A DNA stretch of 64,000 bases from Aquibacillus albus (GTDB lineage: Bacteria > Bacillota > Bacilli > Bacillales > Amphibacillaceae). A program made the translations under genes and the position numbers. Below, piece after piece: positions 38,858 through 47,705 of the stretch; position 1 is the first letter of the stretch, and every line of letters begins with the position of its first letter. The notes beneath the pieces were generated by a model. That model saw nothing but the letters and a program-made list of their open reading frames with translations, ran no database searches and was not told the origin of the DNA. Location of the stretch: positions 43,827 to 107,826 of the forward strand of contig NZ_JAFBDR010000013.1 in NCBI RefSeq assembly GCF_016908325.1. Reading direction: 5' to 3'.

Positions 38858-39226
38858 TTGTTGATTAAAAAAATAATGAACAAGTTCAAGGAACAAAAAG
38901 GTTTCACGTTAGTAGAGTTATTGGCAGTTATTACGATTTTAGGAATTATTGTTGCAATTGCTGTACCGAGTATTGGAAATGTGATTGATAATGCTAGAGA
39001 AGATGCAGAGGAAATCGACGAAGAGATGGTAATTGAGGCTGCGAGGTTAGCGCATATTCAAGGTGAGGTAGATTTGGATGACGTGGGAGATGGTTCTGAG
39101 AATGGATTTTTGATCTCCACTCTCAAAAATGAAGGTTATTTAGACGTTGATGATACAGATGCTTACAGTGATGATGCTGATTATGTTGAAATCGATGATA
39201 ATGAGTATACTTATGTTAATGATTAA
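38858..39226 (+). CDS. pilA: type IV prepilin, highly acidic major pilin candidate
   Basis: The 122-residue precursor has a basic leader (MLIKKIMNKFKEQKG) and the canonical prepilin cleavage site G^FTLVE with glutamate at mature position 5. The hydrophobic helix LLAVITILGIIVAIAVPSIGNVI follows. The mature 107 residues carry about 29 Asp/Glu and only three Lys/Arg, and no cysteine. TTG 38858 (or 38861) is taken as start because GAGGGGGAG lies 7 nt before it; ATG 38876 is an alternative. It is the only prepilin in the cluster and has its own riboswitch leader, which points to the major pilin. Confidence 0.92.
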   Translation: MLIKKIMNKFKEQKGFTLVELLAVITILGIIVAIAVPSIGNVIDNAREDAEEIDEEMVIEAARLAHIQGEVDLDDVGDGSENGFLISTLKNEGYLDVDDTDAYSDDADYVEIDDNEYTYVND

Positions 39227-39232
39227 ATTATG

Positions 39233-39256
39233 GAGATCCCTCTTGCAGGGGTCTCT
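39233..39256 (+). other. hairpin between pilA and pilD
   Basis: GAGATCCC / GGGGTCTC with a 7-nt loop and no T run. It could stabilise the pilA 3' end or lower expression of downstream genes. Confidence 0.45.
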
Positions 39257-39281
39257 ATACATATAAACAGGAGAATAACTT

Positions 39282-40037
39282 ATGCAAACTTTCTATCTTA
39301 TCTATTTTTTTGTGACTGGAACGGTATTCGGTTCCTTTTTTAATGTTGTCGGCTTGCGAGTCCCAAACAAACAGCTCTTTCAATCACAACGTTCGTACTG
39401 CCCTCACTGCTCCCATACACTTCGATGGTATGAACTAATCCCAATTCTCTCCTTTATCCTCCAATTCGGAAGGTGTCGCCACTGTAAACGTCATATTTCT
39501 AGTATTTACCCAATCATTGAGTTTATGACAGGTGTCCTATTTGCGTACAGCTTTTTGCATTTTGGCTTTCAAATAGAATTACTTCTATCATTGCTACTCC
39601 TGTCATTATTGTCTATTATTGTAGTATCAGATACTAAATATATGTTGATTCCAGATAAAATCTTACTTTTTTTCCTGCCACTTTTTATAATTCTTCGTTT
39701 TATTGAGCCTTTAGACCCGTGGTGGTCAAGTGTGTTTGGAGCGGTCGTTGGGTTTGGACTTTTGGCAATAATTATTATCGTTAGCCGTGGTGGTATGGGC
39801 GGTGGAGATATGAAGCTATTCGGATTACTTGGGATTGTGTTGGGAATATCTAAAGTATTGGTAGCCTTTTTCTTAGCAACACTAATTGGTGCAATTGTTA
39901 GTGGGATTTTAGTAGGAGTTAAACTGGTGGATCGAAAAAAAGCAATTCCGTTTGGTCCTTATATTGTAATAGGAACCATTGTGGCTTATTTTTTTGGCGA
40001 CAAGGTGATTGATTGGTATCTTTCAATTTTTTTCTAA
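39282..40037 (+). CDS. pilD: prepilin peptidase/N-methyltransferase (PilD/ComC)
   Basis: A 251-residue integral membrane aspartyl protease that cleaves and N-methylates prepilins. The cytoplasmic zinc domain has CPHC...CRHC. The two catalytic aspartates are in VVSDTKYMLIPD and GGGDMKLFG (GxGD motif). Its position between folC and spoIIB makes it the ortholog of B. subtilis comC, so it may also process ComG pseudopilins encoded elsewhere. Confidence 0.95.
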   Translation: MQTFYLIYFFVTGTVFGSFFNVVGLRVPNKQLFQSQRSYCPHCSHTLRWYELIPILSFILQFGRCRHCKRHISSIYPIIEFMTGVLFAYSFLHFGFQIELLLSLLLLSLLSIIVVSDTKYMLIPDKILLFFLPLFIILRFIEPLDPWWSSVFGAVVGFGLLAIIIIVSRGGMGGGDMKLFGLLGIVLGISKVLVAFFLATLIGAIVSGILVGVKLVDRKKAIPFGPYIVIGTIVAYFFGDKVIDWYLSIFF

Positions 40038-40051
40038 AGTAGGTGACATCA

Positions 40052-41011
40052 TTGATTACTAGGATGAAAAAACACGTGAATCTAATTATTAAGGATCAAG
40101 TGATTCGGTATGTAGTTTCAACTGGCTCCTCCTTTGATGACGTGATTGATTATGGAGAAAGGTTTTTTCAGGAAAACATTATTGAAGACGGAAAAATTAT
40201 TAATGAGAAAGCATTTAATGCCGTATTAGACCGTTTAATAAGGGACAAAAAATGGAAAAACAAACCACTATATTTTTGTGTTCCGGATGCTGCAATTTCG
40301 ATACGAGAGCAAATGGTTCCGAAAGGTTTGACGAAAGATGAAATCAAACAGTATATAATGATGGAGTTAGACGAAAGTATTCGATTACCGTTTACAAACC
40401 CAGCCATTGATTTTGAGATTATCGGGGAAGAAGATGAACAAACGAAAATTCTTCTTTTTGCTTATCCAAAGGAACGATTAGAATCCTATGTCAACCTCTT
40501 TGTTAATCTTGGCCTAAAGCCAATTGTGGCAGACATTTCTTCGTTGTCGATCTTTCGGTTGTATTTTACATTGGATTTACCGTCTGCGAAAGAGCATCTT
40601 TTATCTGTTCAATGGGATAAGGATTCTATCGTATTAACAGCATTTAATCAAAATAAGCCAGTTTTTACTAGGTATATTAAATCTTCTTTAGATGCAGGGG
40701 GATGGACATGGGATGTTCAGGAAAACGAGCTTATCTGGTCAGATAAAAAAATCTCATTAGAAGCATATGAAGAAGAACAGCTAACGAAGGTTGAACGGTT
40801 TATGGATTTTTATCAATATTCAGTCATGCATGGTAATGATCAAATTACAAAGGTCTTATTGTCTGGGGATTATCCTTATTTGGAACGAGTAAAGGCTTTA
40901 TTATCGGAACGTTTTACTGGGAGTATTGAATATATGGCATTGTATGAGGAAAGGTTTCATGCACCAGGAAAATATGCAGATGTCGTAGGCTTGGCAATCA
41001 AAAAGTATTAA
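40052..41011 (+). CDS. pilM: type IV pilus assembly protein PilM (actin-like)
   Basis: A 319-residue cytoplasmic ATPase-fold protein that binds the PilN N-terminus. Actin-like features include FCVPDAAISIREQMVPKGL, MELDESIRLPF and the late KVLLSGDYPYLERVKALL. TTG 40052 is taken as start because AGGTG at 40041-40045 looks like its ribosome binding site; GTG 40043 overlaps that site and ATG 40064 is possible. PilN seems to have kept a matching short N-terminal VEINFL motif. Confidence 0.85.
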   Translation: MITRMKKHVNLIIKDQVIRYVVSTGSSFDDVIDYGERFFQENIIEDGKIINEKAFNAVLDRLIRDKKWKNKPLYFCVPDAAISIREQMVPKGLTKDEIKQYIMMELDESIRLPFTNPAIDFEIIGEEDEQTKILLFAYPKERLESYVNLFVNLGLKPIVADISSLSIFRLYFTLDLPSAKEHLLSVQWDKDSIVLTAFNQNKPVFTRYIKSSLDAGGWTWDVQENELIWSDKKISLEAYEEEQLTKVERFMDFYQYSVMHGNDQITKVLLSGDYPYLERVKALLSERFTGSIEYMALYEERFHAPGKYADVVGLAIKKY

Positions 41012-41037
41012 AAAGCTTGTGATGAGGAGAAAAGAAG

Positions 41038-41586
41038 ATGGTAGTAGAAATAAACTTTTTGCAAAAGGAAAAAAATAAGCAAATCGTTCCTAGTTTTTTA
41101 GGAATAGCCTGTCTTTTTCTTATATTGTCAGCCGCAACCCTTTTATATATTCAATATGAATCAGCTGTTCAGCAAAGAAATGACCTTCAACAGCAACTGG
41201 ATGCCACTGTTCAACAAACAACAAATGATCAAAGTGCAAATGACCTTGATCGTTTACGACAACAATTCAGTCAGCAGGTTGATCAACTTCGTTCACAAGT
41301 ATTCCCTTCAACTACTTTGTTAGACCGCATGGTTGCTTTATTACCTGCAACCGGTTATTTTGAGAGCTACACATTTGATGCTAGTACCGGGCTAGAAATT
41401 GTTGTGAAAGCGAATGATTTGATGGAAATAGCTGCTTATACCTCTGCACTGGAAAGAGAGGCTTATATAACCAATGTGGACGTAGCTTCAATTCAAGGAA
41501 GACAAGAAGCGTCTAATCAGAATGTTTATATTGCTTCCTACATAATCACAATTAATAATCAAAGTTGGATAAAGGAGGCAAACTAA
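41038..41586 (+). CDS. pilN: type IV pilus assembly protein PilN
   Basis: A 182-residue bitopic membrane protein. The N-terminal VEINFLQKEKN is the PilM-binding motif (INLLP-like). One membrane segment follows (FLGIACLFLILSAATLLYI), then a glutamine-rich coiled coil (about 40-85) and a ferredoxin-like C-terminal domain. It is followed one base later by pilO. Confidence 0.88.
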   Translation: MVVEINFLQKEKNKQIVPSFLGIACLFLILSAATLLYIQYESAVQQRNDLQQQLDATVQQTTNDQSANDLDRLRQQFSQQVDQLRSQVFPSTTLLDRMVALLPATGYFESYTFDASTGLEIVVKANDLMEIAAYTSALEREAYITNVDVASIQGRQEASNQNVYIASYIITINNQSWIKEAN

Positions 41587-41587
41587 A

Positions 41588-42208
41588 ATGTCACGAAAAC
41601 AGCCTCTTTATCTATTAATAGGTATCGTTATTTTTACGTTGCTTTTATTTAGCTATGGTTACTATTATCATGTGCTACCAGTTAAAAAAGAAGCTGATAA
41701 TTTAACGACACAGCTAGAAATACAAAAACGTTTACTGGATGAACAAAAAACGGAAGAAAATGCTATATCTACGTCTACAAATCTGCAAAGGCAGTTGCCA
41801 GTGAAAAAAGCGATTGATCAATTATTAGTCGAGTTAAGTAATATAGAAGATAAGACAAATAATATAATCACTAATTTTGTCATAGACAATAATAGTTCGA
41901 CAATAACTGATAAAAACAGTGATGATATGCTCATTTCCGATCAATTGAAAAAAGTAGGATTTGAATTAGAAGTTACAGCTCCGGACTATCGTCGTTTTCG
42001 TGCTTTTTTAACAGAGTTAGATCAATTAGAAAGAATTATAAATATTCACAGCTTTCAGTTTGGATCAGGTTCTAATAATATAATGACCTATAGTGTCAGT
42101 TTCTCTGCTTATTACAATCCATCTTTTGAAAAGTTACTAGAGGAAGCACCTGTTATTGATTACGAAGAACCTGCTCAGAAAACAGTACCGTTGGAAAGAT
42201 TCAATTAA
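41588..42208 (+). CDS. pilO: type IV pilus assembly protein PilO
   Basis: A 206-residue bitopic membrane protein with an N-terminal segment (YLLIGIVIFTLLLFSYGYYYHVL), a coiled coil, and a C-terminal domain of the PilO type (FELEVTAPDYRRFRAFLTELDQLERIINIHSFQF). With PilM and PilN it forms the alignment complex. This low-similarity family is assigned mainly by architecture and gene order. Confidence 0.85.
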   Translation: MSRKQPLYLLIGIVIFTLLLFSYGYYYHVLPVKKEADNLTTQLEIQKRLLDEQKTEENAISTSTNLQRQLPVKKAIDQLLVELSNIEDKTNNIITNFVIDNNSSTITDKNSDDMLISDQLKKVGFELEVTAPDYRRFRAFLTELDQLERIINIHSFQFGSGSNNIMTYSVSFSAYYNPSFEKLLEEAPVIDYEEPAQKTVPLERFN

Positions 42209-42252
42209 GATAGGAAGAATGGAATTATTTGTTGTAATCTAGCAAATACCAT

Positions 42253-42281
42253 TTGACAAACCTCGTCTTACTTTTTAGACA
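42253..42281 (+). promoter_or_regulatory. possible promoter of spoIIB
   Basis: A perfect TTGACA (42253-42258), a 17-nt spacer and a weak TAGACA. It lies in the 119-nt gap between pilO and spoIIB. Confidence 0.35.
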
Positions 42282-42327
42282 TGCTGTGATAGAGTTGAAT
42301 AAACTCTATTAGAAGCGAGGGGAGCAA

Positions 42328-43311
42328 GTGGACAACTATAAAACAATTTCAATTAAGTTGAACGGAAAAGAATCAACCATTCCTAGTAATAACGGGCAAA
42401 AAAATGATTCGTTAGAGTCTTCTTATCAAGAACAAGCAGCTTCAATAGAAAATAGCTATGAGCCGGACGATTTAGTAGAATACGAAAAAAAACATAATTC
42501 TGGAGATATTGATGAATGGCTTAATCTGAACAGACCTATAAAGTCTCATAAAAGGATACCTCCAGTATTTAAGGTTTTTGGCTTTGCTGCTATTTCTGCG
42601 ACCCTAATTGGTGTATCATTAGGTTTTATTATGCTTCGAATGTTTGCTGGGATTGATAATGAAGGGGTAGAGGCTGCGCAATCGACAGAGATAAACCCGC
42701 CGGCTGTAACTTCTACAAATGAAGCTTCTAATCAAACGACAGAGGAATCCAATCCAGGTAATTCTGCTTCAACAACTGCTCTTACATTAGATGGGATGGA
42801 AGCATATATTGTACAAGGTGGTGTTTTCTCATCAATGGATCAAGCACAGGTATGGCAACAGCATTTCGATTCTGTAGGTATTCCAACGATGATTTGGGAG
42901 AATGGTGATGAGTACCGAATCTTTGCAGGTATCAGTGATAGCGAGGTCTATCTGGATGAAAAGGTCTCTGGAATGTCTAATGTTGATCTTGAACTTTATA
43001 TTAGACCTTGGCAAACAGATGGATTTAGTGTAGATGTTTCGTCTAGTGCTGCTGATTGGTTAGAAGGTTTCCTAATGAACTGGAACAGCACTTTAAGCTT
43101 AATCAATCAGGATTCCAGTCATTCGGAACTTGCTACAACTTGGGAGCAGTGGTTGGAAAAAACACCAGATACAGAAAATAGCTTATTACAAGGTTTGAGT
43201 GAAGAAGCAAAAGCATTTGTTGAAGTAGTTAATGATGATGCCAGCATGAATCAGTTACAAATTCAACTACTGCATATGTGGAAAGCCTATACGAATATCG
43301 GAAAGGAATAA
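42328..43311 (+). CDS. spoIIB: stage II sporulation protein B (SPOR-domain)
   Basis: SpoIIB supports septal peptidoglycan dissolution at the start of engulfment. The 327-residue protein has an N-terminal cytoplasmic part starting ISIKLNGKESTIP and a membrane segment at about 81-106 (FKVFGFAAISATLIGVSLGFIMLRMF). A Ser/Thr-rich linker and a SPOR-like domain (about 155-230, AYIVQGGVFSSMDQAQVWQQHF, YRIFAGI) follow. The GTG start follows GCGAGGGG. The comC-spoIIB-maf order is conserved. Confidence 0.88.
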   Translation: MDNYKTISIKLNGKESTIPSNNGQKNDSLESSYQEQAASIENSYEPDDLVEYEKKHNSGDIDEWLNLNRPIKSHKRIPPVFKVFGFAAISATLIGVSLGFIMLRMFAGIDNEGVEAAQSTEINPPAVTSTNEASNQTTEESNPGNSASTTALTLDGMEAYIVQGGVFSSMDQAQVWQQHFDSVGIPTMIWENGDEYRIFAGISDSEVYLDEKVSGMSNVDLELYIRPWQTDGFSVDVSSSAADWLEGFLMNWNSTLSLINQDSSHSELATTWEQWLEKTPDTENSLLQGLSEEAKAFVEVVNDDASMNQLQIQLLHMWKAYTNIGKE

Positions 43312-43341
43312 GTAGGTTGTTTACTTACTTATTCTTTTTTT
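43307..43341 (+). terminator. terminator of spoIIB
   Basis: AATAAGTA / TACTTATT-like stem overlapping the stop codon, followed by CTTTTTTT. It is AT-rich. Confidence 0.6.
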
Positions 43342-43492
43342 ATGTAGAGTGAGATAAACTTTTTAAAAATAACTAAGGAAAAATAGAATTTTTATGATAT
43401 AAAGGTTCACTATACTAATAAAATGTCAAGTTGTTGAAGTAGTTAATAATGAGTAAAATAAGGATTAACGAATAGATGAAAGGAGAAAAAGA

Positions 43493-44068
43493 ATGGCGGA
43501 GTTAGTTTTGGCATCTGGTTCACCAAGAAGAAGAGATTTATTAGAACAGGTTGGTTTTTCTTTTGTTGTTCGTTCTACAAATATTGATGAATCATTTGTA
43601 ACAGCTGATGACCCTAAGGCATTAGTGGAAAGTCTAGCCCAACGTAAAGGACAAGCGATATCATTGAAGGAAAAACAAGTAGTACTTAGTGCTGACACAG
43701 TCGTATGCTATGAGGGGAATGTATTAACAAAGCCGGACAATGATGACCAAGCTTTGCAGATGTTAAACATGTTAAATGGCAAGGAACATCAAGTATATAC
43801 AGGTGTAATGATTCGATCCTTGTCTGAAGAAGTTATTTTTTCTACGGTTACGAATGTTGAATTTTGGAATGTACCTGAACAAGTATTATTACAGTACATG
43901 AACACAGGAGAACCCTTTGATAAGGCAGGGGGTTACGGTATCCAATCAGTAGGAGCATTTTTGGTAAAACAAATCAGAGGAGATTATTTCAATGTAGTTG
44001 GTTTACCAATATCAAGAGTTGTACAAGAATTAATTCGGTTTCATATTTATCCATCGTTTTTTAAATAA
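43493..44068 (+). CDS. maf: Maf nucleotide pyrophosphatase (septum-site inhibitor family)
   Basis: A 191-residue house-cleaning pyrophosphatase related to B. subtilis Maf, which hydrolyses dTTP, UTP and modified nucleotides and affects septation when overproduced. Motifs: LASGSPRRRDLLEQVGF, VLSADTVVCYEG (catalytic Asp) and KAGGYGIQSVGAFLV. AAAGGAG precedes the ATG. radC follows after 21 nt. Confidence 0.95.
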   Translation: MAELVLASGSPRRRDLLEQVGFSFVVRSTNIDESFVTADDPKALVESLAQRKGQAISLKEKQVVLSADTVVCYEGNVLTKPDNDDQALQMLNMLNGKEHQVYTGVMIRSLSEEVIFSTVTNVEFWNVPEQVLLQYMNTGEPFDKAGGYGIQSVGAFLVKQIRGDYFNVVGLPISRVVQELIRFHIYPSFFK

Positions 44069-44089
44069 AATGATAAAGGAGATATGTAT

Positions 44090-44779
44090 ATGGCAAATGG
44101 CAACATGTCGATGAAGGACGTTCCAAAGCAAGATCGACCAAGGGAAAGGTTATTGGAGTATGGCCCAAGCAATTTATCTAATCAAGAATTATTAGCCATC
44201 CTATTAGGAACTGGTACAAAAGAAGAGTCCGTCAACACGTTAGCCCAGCGAGTGTTAATGCATTTTGAAGGCTTGAGCTTACTACGTGACTCAACGATTG
44301 AAGAGTTGACTGCAATTAAAGGAATTGGTGCGGTAAAAGGAGTGCTTATCTTGGCTTCGATTGAACTTGGAAAACGAATGCATCAATTTAAAGTCCATGA
44401 ACGCTATGTTGTAAGAAGCCCAGAAGATGGAGCAGATTATGTTATGGAAGAAATGAGAAACTTAAATCAAGAACATTTTGTTTGCCTGTTTCTGAACACT
44501 AAGAATCAAATTATACATAGGCAAACGATCTTTATCGGCAGCCTTAATGCCTCAATCGTCCACCCACGAGAAGTATTTCGTGAAGCAGTTAAGCGCTCCG
44601 CAGCCTCTATTATATGCGCACACAATCACCCCTCTGGAGATCCATCCCCATCACAAGAGGACATCCATGTAACAAAACGATTATCTGAATGTGGTAAAAT
44701 GATCGGTATAGAATTATTAGATCATTTAGTTATTGGTGATCACAAATTTGTGTCATTAAAAGAAAAAGGATATTTATAA
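44090..44779 (+). CDS. radC: RadC/YsxA-family JAB domain protein
   Basis: 229 residues with an N-terminal helix-hairpin-helix region (LTAIKGIGAVKGVLILASIELG) and a C-terminal JAB/MPN metalloprotease-like domain with the complete zinc motif HNHPSGDPSPSQED. The family name suggests DNA repair, but the biochemical role is not settled. ATG 44090 is preferred over 44084, which lies only 2 nt from the ribosome binding site. The maf-radC-mreB order is conserved. Confidence 0.93.
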   Translation: MANGNMSMKDVPKQDRPRERLLEYGPSNLSNQELLAILLGTGTKEESVNTLAQRVLMHFEGLSLLRDSTIEELTAIKGIGAVKGVLILASIELGKRMHQFKVHERYVVRSPEDGADYVMEEMRNLNQEHFVCLFLNTKNQIIHRQTIFIGSLNASIVHPREVFREAVKRSAASIICAHNHPSGDPSPSQEDIHVTKRLSECGKMIGIELLDHLVIGDHKFVSLKEKGYL

Positions 44780-44828
44780 TACTATCTATTTTCATCATTT
44801 TTTCGTATAATTATTATCAAAGCTGTTA

Positions 44829-44866
44829 GCGCCATTCACAAGGTAATTGCTTGTAAGTGGCGCTTA
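44829..44866 (+). terminator. hairpin between radC and mreB
   Basis: AGCGCCA / TGGCGCT plus ACAAG / CTTGT with a small internal loop. There is no long T run (TATTCT follows), so it is at best a weak terminator. Confidence 0.45.
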
Positions 44867-45034
44867 TTCTCATTACATAATTCGACGAAGCAAAAACACA
44901 AGGATGTTAGCAGAGAAAAAGTAATGTTGGCTTTTTTTGTATGTTATGATAGGAAACGTTATAGAAAAACTAACACTAACATATAGGTATTAACAATAGA
45001 AAATTTAAGATAGCTTTTGGAAAGGGAGATTTCT

Positions 45035-46075
45035 TTGGCAAGATTTAGTTTTTCACAAGACTTAGGGATAGATTTAGGTACAGCAAATACATTAGTTTTT
45101 GTTAAAGGGAAGGGTATTGTCGTTCGTGAACCATCTGTTGTGGCTACTAATAAAACAACTGGAGAGATTGAAGCAGTGGGTAGTTCTGCCAAAAATATGA
45201 TTGGAAGAACACCGGGAAATATATCTGTCATTCGACCGATGAAAGATGGAGTTATTGCTGATTATGATACAACAGCTGCAATGATGAAATATTATATTAA
45301 ACAAGCTCAAAAAAATAGGTCATCCTTTGCCAAGCGGCCAAACGTCATGGTTTGTGTTCCGTCTGGAATTACCATGGTGGAAGAGCGTGCTGTTCTGGAT
45401 GCAACAAAACAGGCTGGTGCAAAAGAAGCATTTCCGATCGCGGAACCCTTTGCAGCGGCAATTGGAGCCGGATTACCAGTTTGGGAACCAACTGGAAGTA
45501 TGATTGTGGACATTGGTGGAGGGACGACAGATGTTGCTGTCATTTCCTTAGGTGGAATTGTTAAAAGTCAATCGATTCGAATAGCTGGGGATGACATGGA
45601 TGATTCGATTATTCAATATGTTCGAAAACATTATAATCTGATGATTGGGGAACGTTCCGCCGAGTCCATTAAAATGGATATTGGATCAGCAGGAAAACCA
45701 CAGCAAAACGAAGAAATGGACATCAGGGGAAGGGATTTATTAACTGGTTTACCAAAAACGATTACGATTACAGCTAAAGAGGTTGCTGTGTCACTAGAAG
45801 ATACTGTTTCATCGATTGTAGAAGCAGTAAAAATGACATTAGAAAGAACCCCACCAGAATTAGCAGCCGACATCATGGATCGCGGGATCGTTTTATCCGG
45901 TGGTGGCGCACTTTTAAAACATCTTGATCAAGTAATAAGTGACGAGACAAAAATGCCTGTGTTTGTAGCAGAGGAGCCACTCGATAGTGTTGCAATTGGG
46001 ACCGGTAAATCATTGGATTATATTCAACACTTTAAATCTCACCCTAATGTATCGTCACGCTCTACAATGGAATAA
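45035..46075 (+). CDS. mreB: rod-shape actin homologue MreB
   Basis: A cytoskeletal ATPase guiding lateral wall synthesis. The 346-residue protein begins with [30 protein letters not shown] (phosphate 1 loop). [16 protein letters not shown] (phosphate 2) and [18 protein letters not shown] (adenosine motif) follow. TTG 45035 is chosen because GAAAGGGAG at 45020-45027 would otherwise lie inside the coding region of the upstream TTG 45017. It heads mreBCD. Confidence 0.96.
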   Translation: MARFSFSQDLGIDLGTANTLVFVKGKGIVVREPSVVATNKTTGEIEAVGSSAKNMIGRTPGNISVIRPMKDGVIADYDTTAAMMKYYIKQAQKNRSSFAKRPNVMVCVPSGITMVEERAVLDATKQAGAKEAFPIAEPFAAAIGAGLPVWEPTGSMIVDIGGGTTDVAVISLGGIVKSQSIRIAGDDMDDSIIQYVRKHYNLMIGERSAESIKMDIGSAGKPQQNEEMDIRGRDLLTGLPKTITITAKEVAVSLEDTVSSIVEAVKMTLERTPPELAADIMDRGIVLSGGGALLKHLDQVISDETKMPVFVAEEPLDSVAIGTGKSLDYIQHFKSHPNVSSRSTME

Positions 46076-46089
46076 GTAGGTGTAATTGG

Positions 46090-46974
46090 ATGTCTTTTTT
46101 TCGCAGAAAACGACTATTTACCATCCTTATAGGTTTTATCATCCTAGTTGGACTAATCGGATTCTCATTAAGAGATCGGGATGATTTGTCTACATTTGAA
46201 CAGTTTTTGCATGATACAGTTGGGTGGCTTCAAAGCATTGTTCATGTACCGGTAGAATTTACAACTAGTTTTTTCTCCAATATCGATGATATACGTAATA
46301 CTTATGATGAAAATCAAATATTAAAGTCACGTTTAAATGAATATAAAAATTTAATTTATGAAGTACAAGAACTCCGCCAAGACAATGAGGATCTTAGGAA
46401 TATCTTAGAGAAAACAGAATCAATCACCGATTTTCGTCCCATTCAATCCACTGTAATTGCACGAGGACCCGAACAATGGTTTCAGCAAGTTAAAATCAAT
46501 CGAGGCAAACAGGATGGAGTCGAGGCAAATATGGCTGTTATTACAGGAAAAGGTATGATTGGTAAAGTACAATCAGCTTCACAGTTTTCCTCGACTGTTT
46601 TATTGCTATCTGGTTTTGATCGTACAAACCGTATCTCTGCTTACGTTAATAGTGAGGAGCTTGAGGATGATGTGCCCGGTTTTATTGTCGGTTATGATGA
46701 AGAAAGTGAATTGCTTGAGCTTGAGCTTAATGAATACGATACGAAACTGAAAGAGGGAGAGCTCGTCGTATCTTCTGGTTTAGGAGGGGTATTTCCAAAA
46801 GGGCTAGAAATAGGTACAATAAAGGAAGTATCACCTGATAGATATGGACTAACACAAATTGCTTACGTGCAACCATCTGCTGATTTGAATCGACTAAATC
46901 ATGTGATTGTTGTTGATCGATCAATCGCTCAGCCAGATGAGATAGATGGACAATCCCAAGAGGGGGGAGAGTAA
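46090..46974 (+). CDS. mreC: rod-shape protein MreC
   Basis: A 294-residue bitopic protein with one N-terminal membrane segment (LFTILIGFIILVGLIGFSL), a coiled coil at about 70-110 (NEYKNLIYEVQELRQDNEDLRNILEK) and a beta-rich extracellular domain (VIARGPEQWFQQVKINRGKQDGV). It links MreB with wall synthases. The stop overlaps the mreD ATG by one base. Confidence 0.95.
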   Translation: MSFFRRKRLFTILIGFIILVGLIGFSLRDRDDLSTFEQFLHDTVGWLQSIVHVPVEFTTSFFSNIDDIRNTYDENQILKSRLNEYKNLIYEVQELRQDNEDLRNILEKTESITDFRPIQSTVIARGPEQWFQQVKINRGKQDGVEANMAVITGKGMIGKVQSASQFSSTVLLLSGFDRTNRISAYVNSEELEDDVPGFIVGYDEESELLELELNEYDTKLKEGELVVSSGLGGVFPKGLEIGTIKEVSPDRYGLTQIAYVQPSADLNRLNHVIVVDRSIAQPDEIDGQSQEGGE

Positions 46975-47507
46975 TGCACCGGTTCTATCTCCCCTTTTTC
47001 TTATTATTAACTATTGTAATAGAGGGAGTCGCTTACGACTTTCTTCCGAGAAGCCTTGTTGCTGGTAATTGGATGATTATCCCACACTGGTTATTTGTTT
47101 TTTTAATTATGATTACTATTTTTTTTGATTTTGAAGACACGTATTATTCCGTGCTATATGCAATCATTTTTGGTTTAATAGTAGATATAGTATACACAAA
47201 TGTAATTGGTGTTTATATGTTTATTTATGCCATAGTCATATACTTTATTCATGGCATCCGGAAAGTATTGCACACGAATGTTTTTGTAGCCCTTTTGTCA
47301 TGTATTATTGGAGTGGGATTAGCAGATTTGGGTATTTATATCATTTATTACTTTATTGGAATAAATGATGTGCTATGGAATAACTATATTATTTATCGAT
47401 TAGCTCCTACTGTTATTGCTAATGTTCTATTTTTCTTAGTTATTTATCCATTTATAAAAAGAAAACTTATTAGATGGTCGTCACAGCAATTTGATATCAA
47501 AAAATAA
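46974..47507 (+). CDS. mreD: rod-shape protein MreD
   Basis: A 177-residue integral membrane protein with five to six hydrophobic segments. The family pattern FFDFEDTYYSVLYAIIFGLIVDIVYTNVIGVYMFIYAIVIYF is visible. It works with MreB and MreC in cell elongation. A family A repeat follows before minC. Confidence 0.92.
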   Translation: MHRFYLPFFLLLTIVIEGVAYDFLPRSLVAGNWMIIPHWLFVFLIMITIFFDFEDTYYSVLYAIIFGLIVDIVYTNVIGVYMFIYAIVIYFIHGIRKVLHTNVFVALLSCIIGVGLADLGIYIIYYFIGINDVLWNNYIIYRLAPTVIANVLFFLVIYPFIKRKLIRWSSQQFDIKK

Positions 47508-47512
47508 CTTAT

Positions 47513-47663
47513 TAGTGCGTGTTCAAAAAGTCGGTAAATTAGAAGAAAAGCAGGTTGAGGCAGCGAAGAACGAGCCAACGAAGAGATGGCCGCTTAACCT
47601 CCTCTTACCAACAATTTAAAGATTAATTCGCTGTTATAGTATTTGAAAATTTTAAACATCCAC
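47513..47663 (-). repeat. palindromic dispersed repeat, family A (full copy, inverted)
   Basis: GTGCGTGTTCAAAAAGTCGGTAA at the left and TTTTAAACATCCACT at the right. The interior blocks AGCAGGTTGA, AACGAGCCAA and GGCCGCTTA correspond to the reverse complement of the copy at 10624. It separates mreD from minC. Confidence 0.7.
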
Positions 47664-47705
47664 TATCATTAAGAGTTGAAATTTATCTTTTGGGGTGAAC
47701 CTATC

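Noticed and set aside
44880..44925. Possible third, degenerate copy of the tRNA-embedded element (CGAAGCAAAAACA followed by TTAGCAGA) upstream of mreB
   Set aside because: Only two short blocks match; the stems are not preserved and there is no flanking direct repeat. Chance similarity cannot be excluded.
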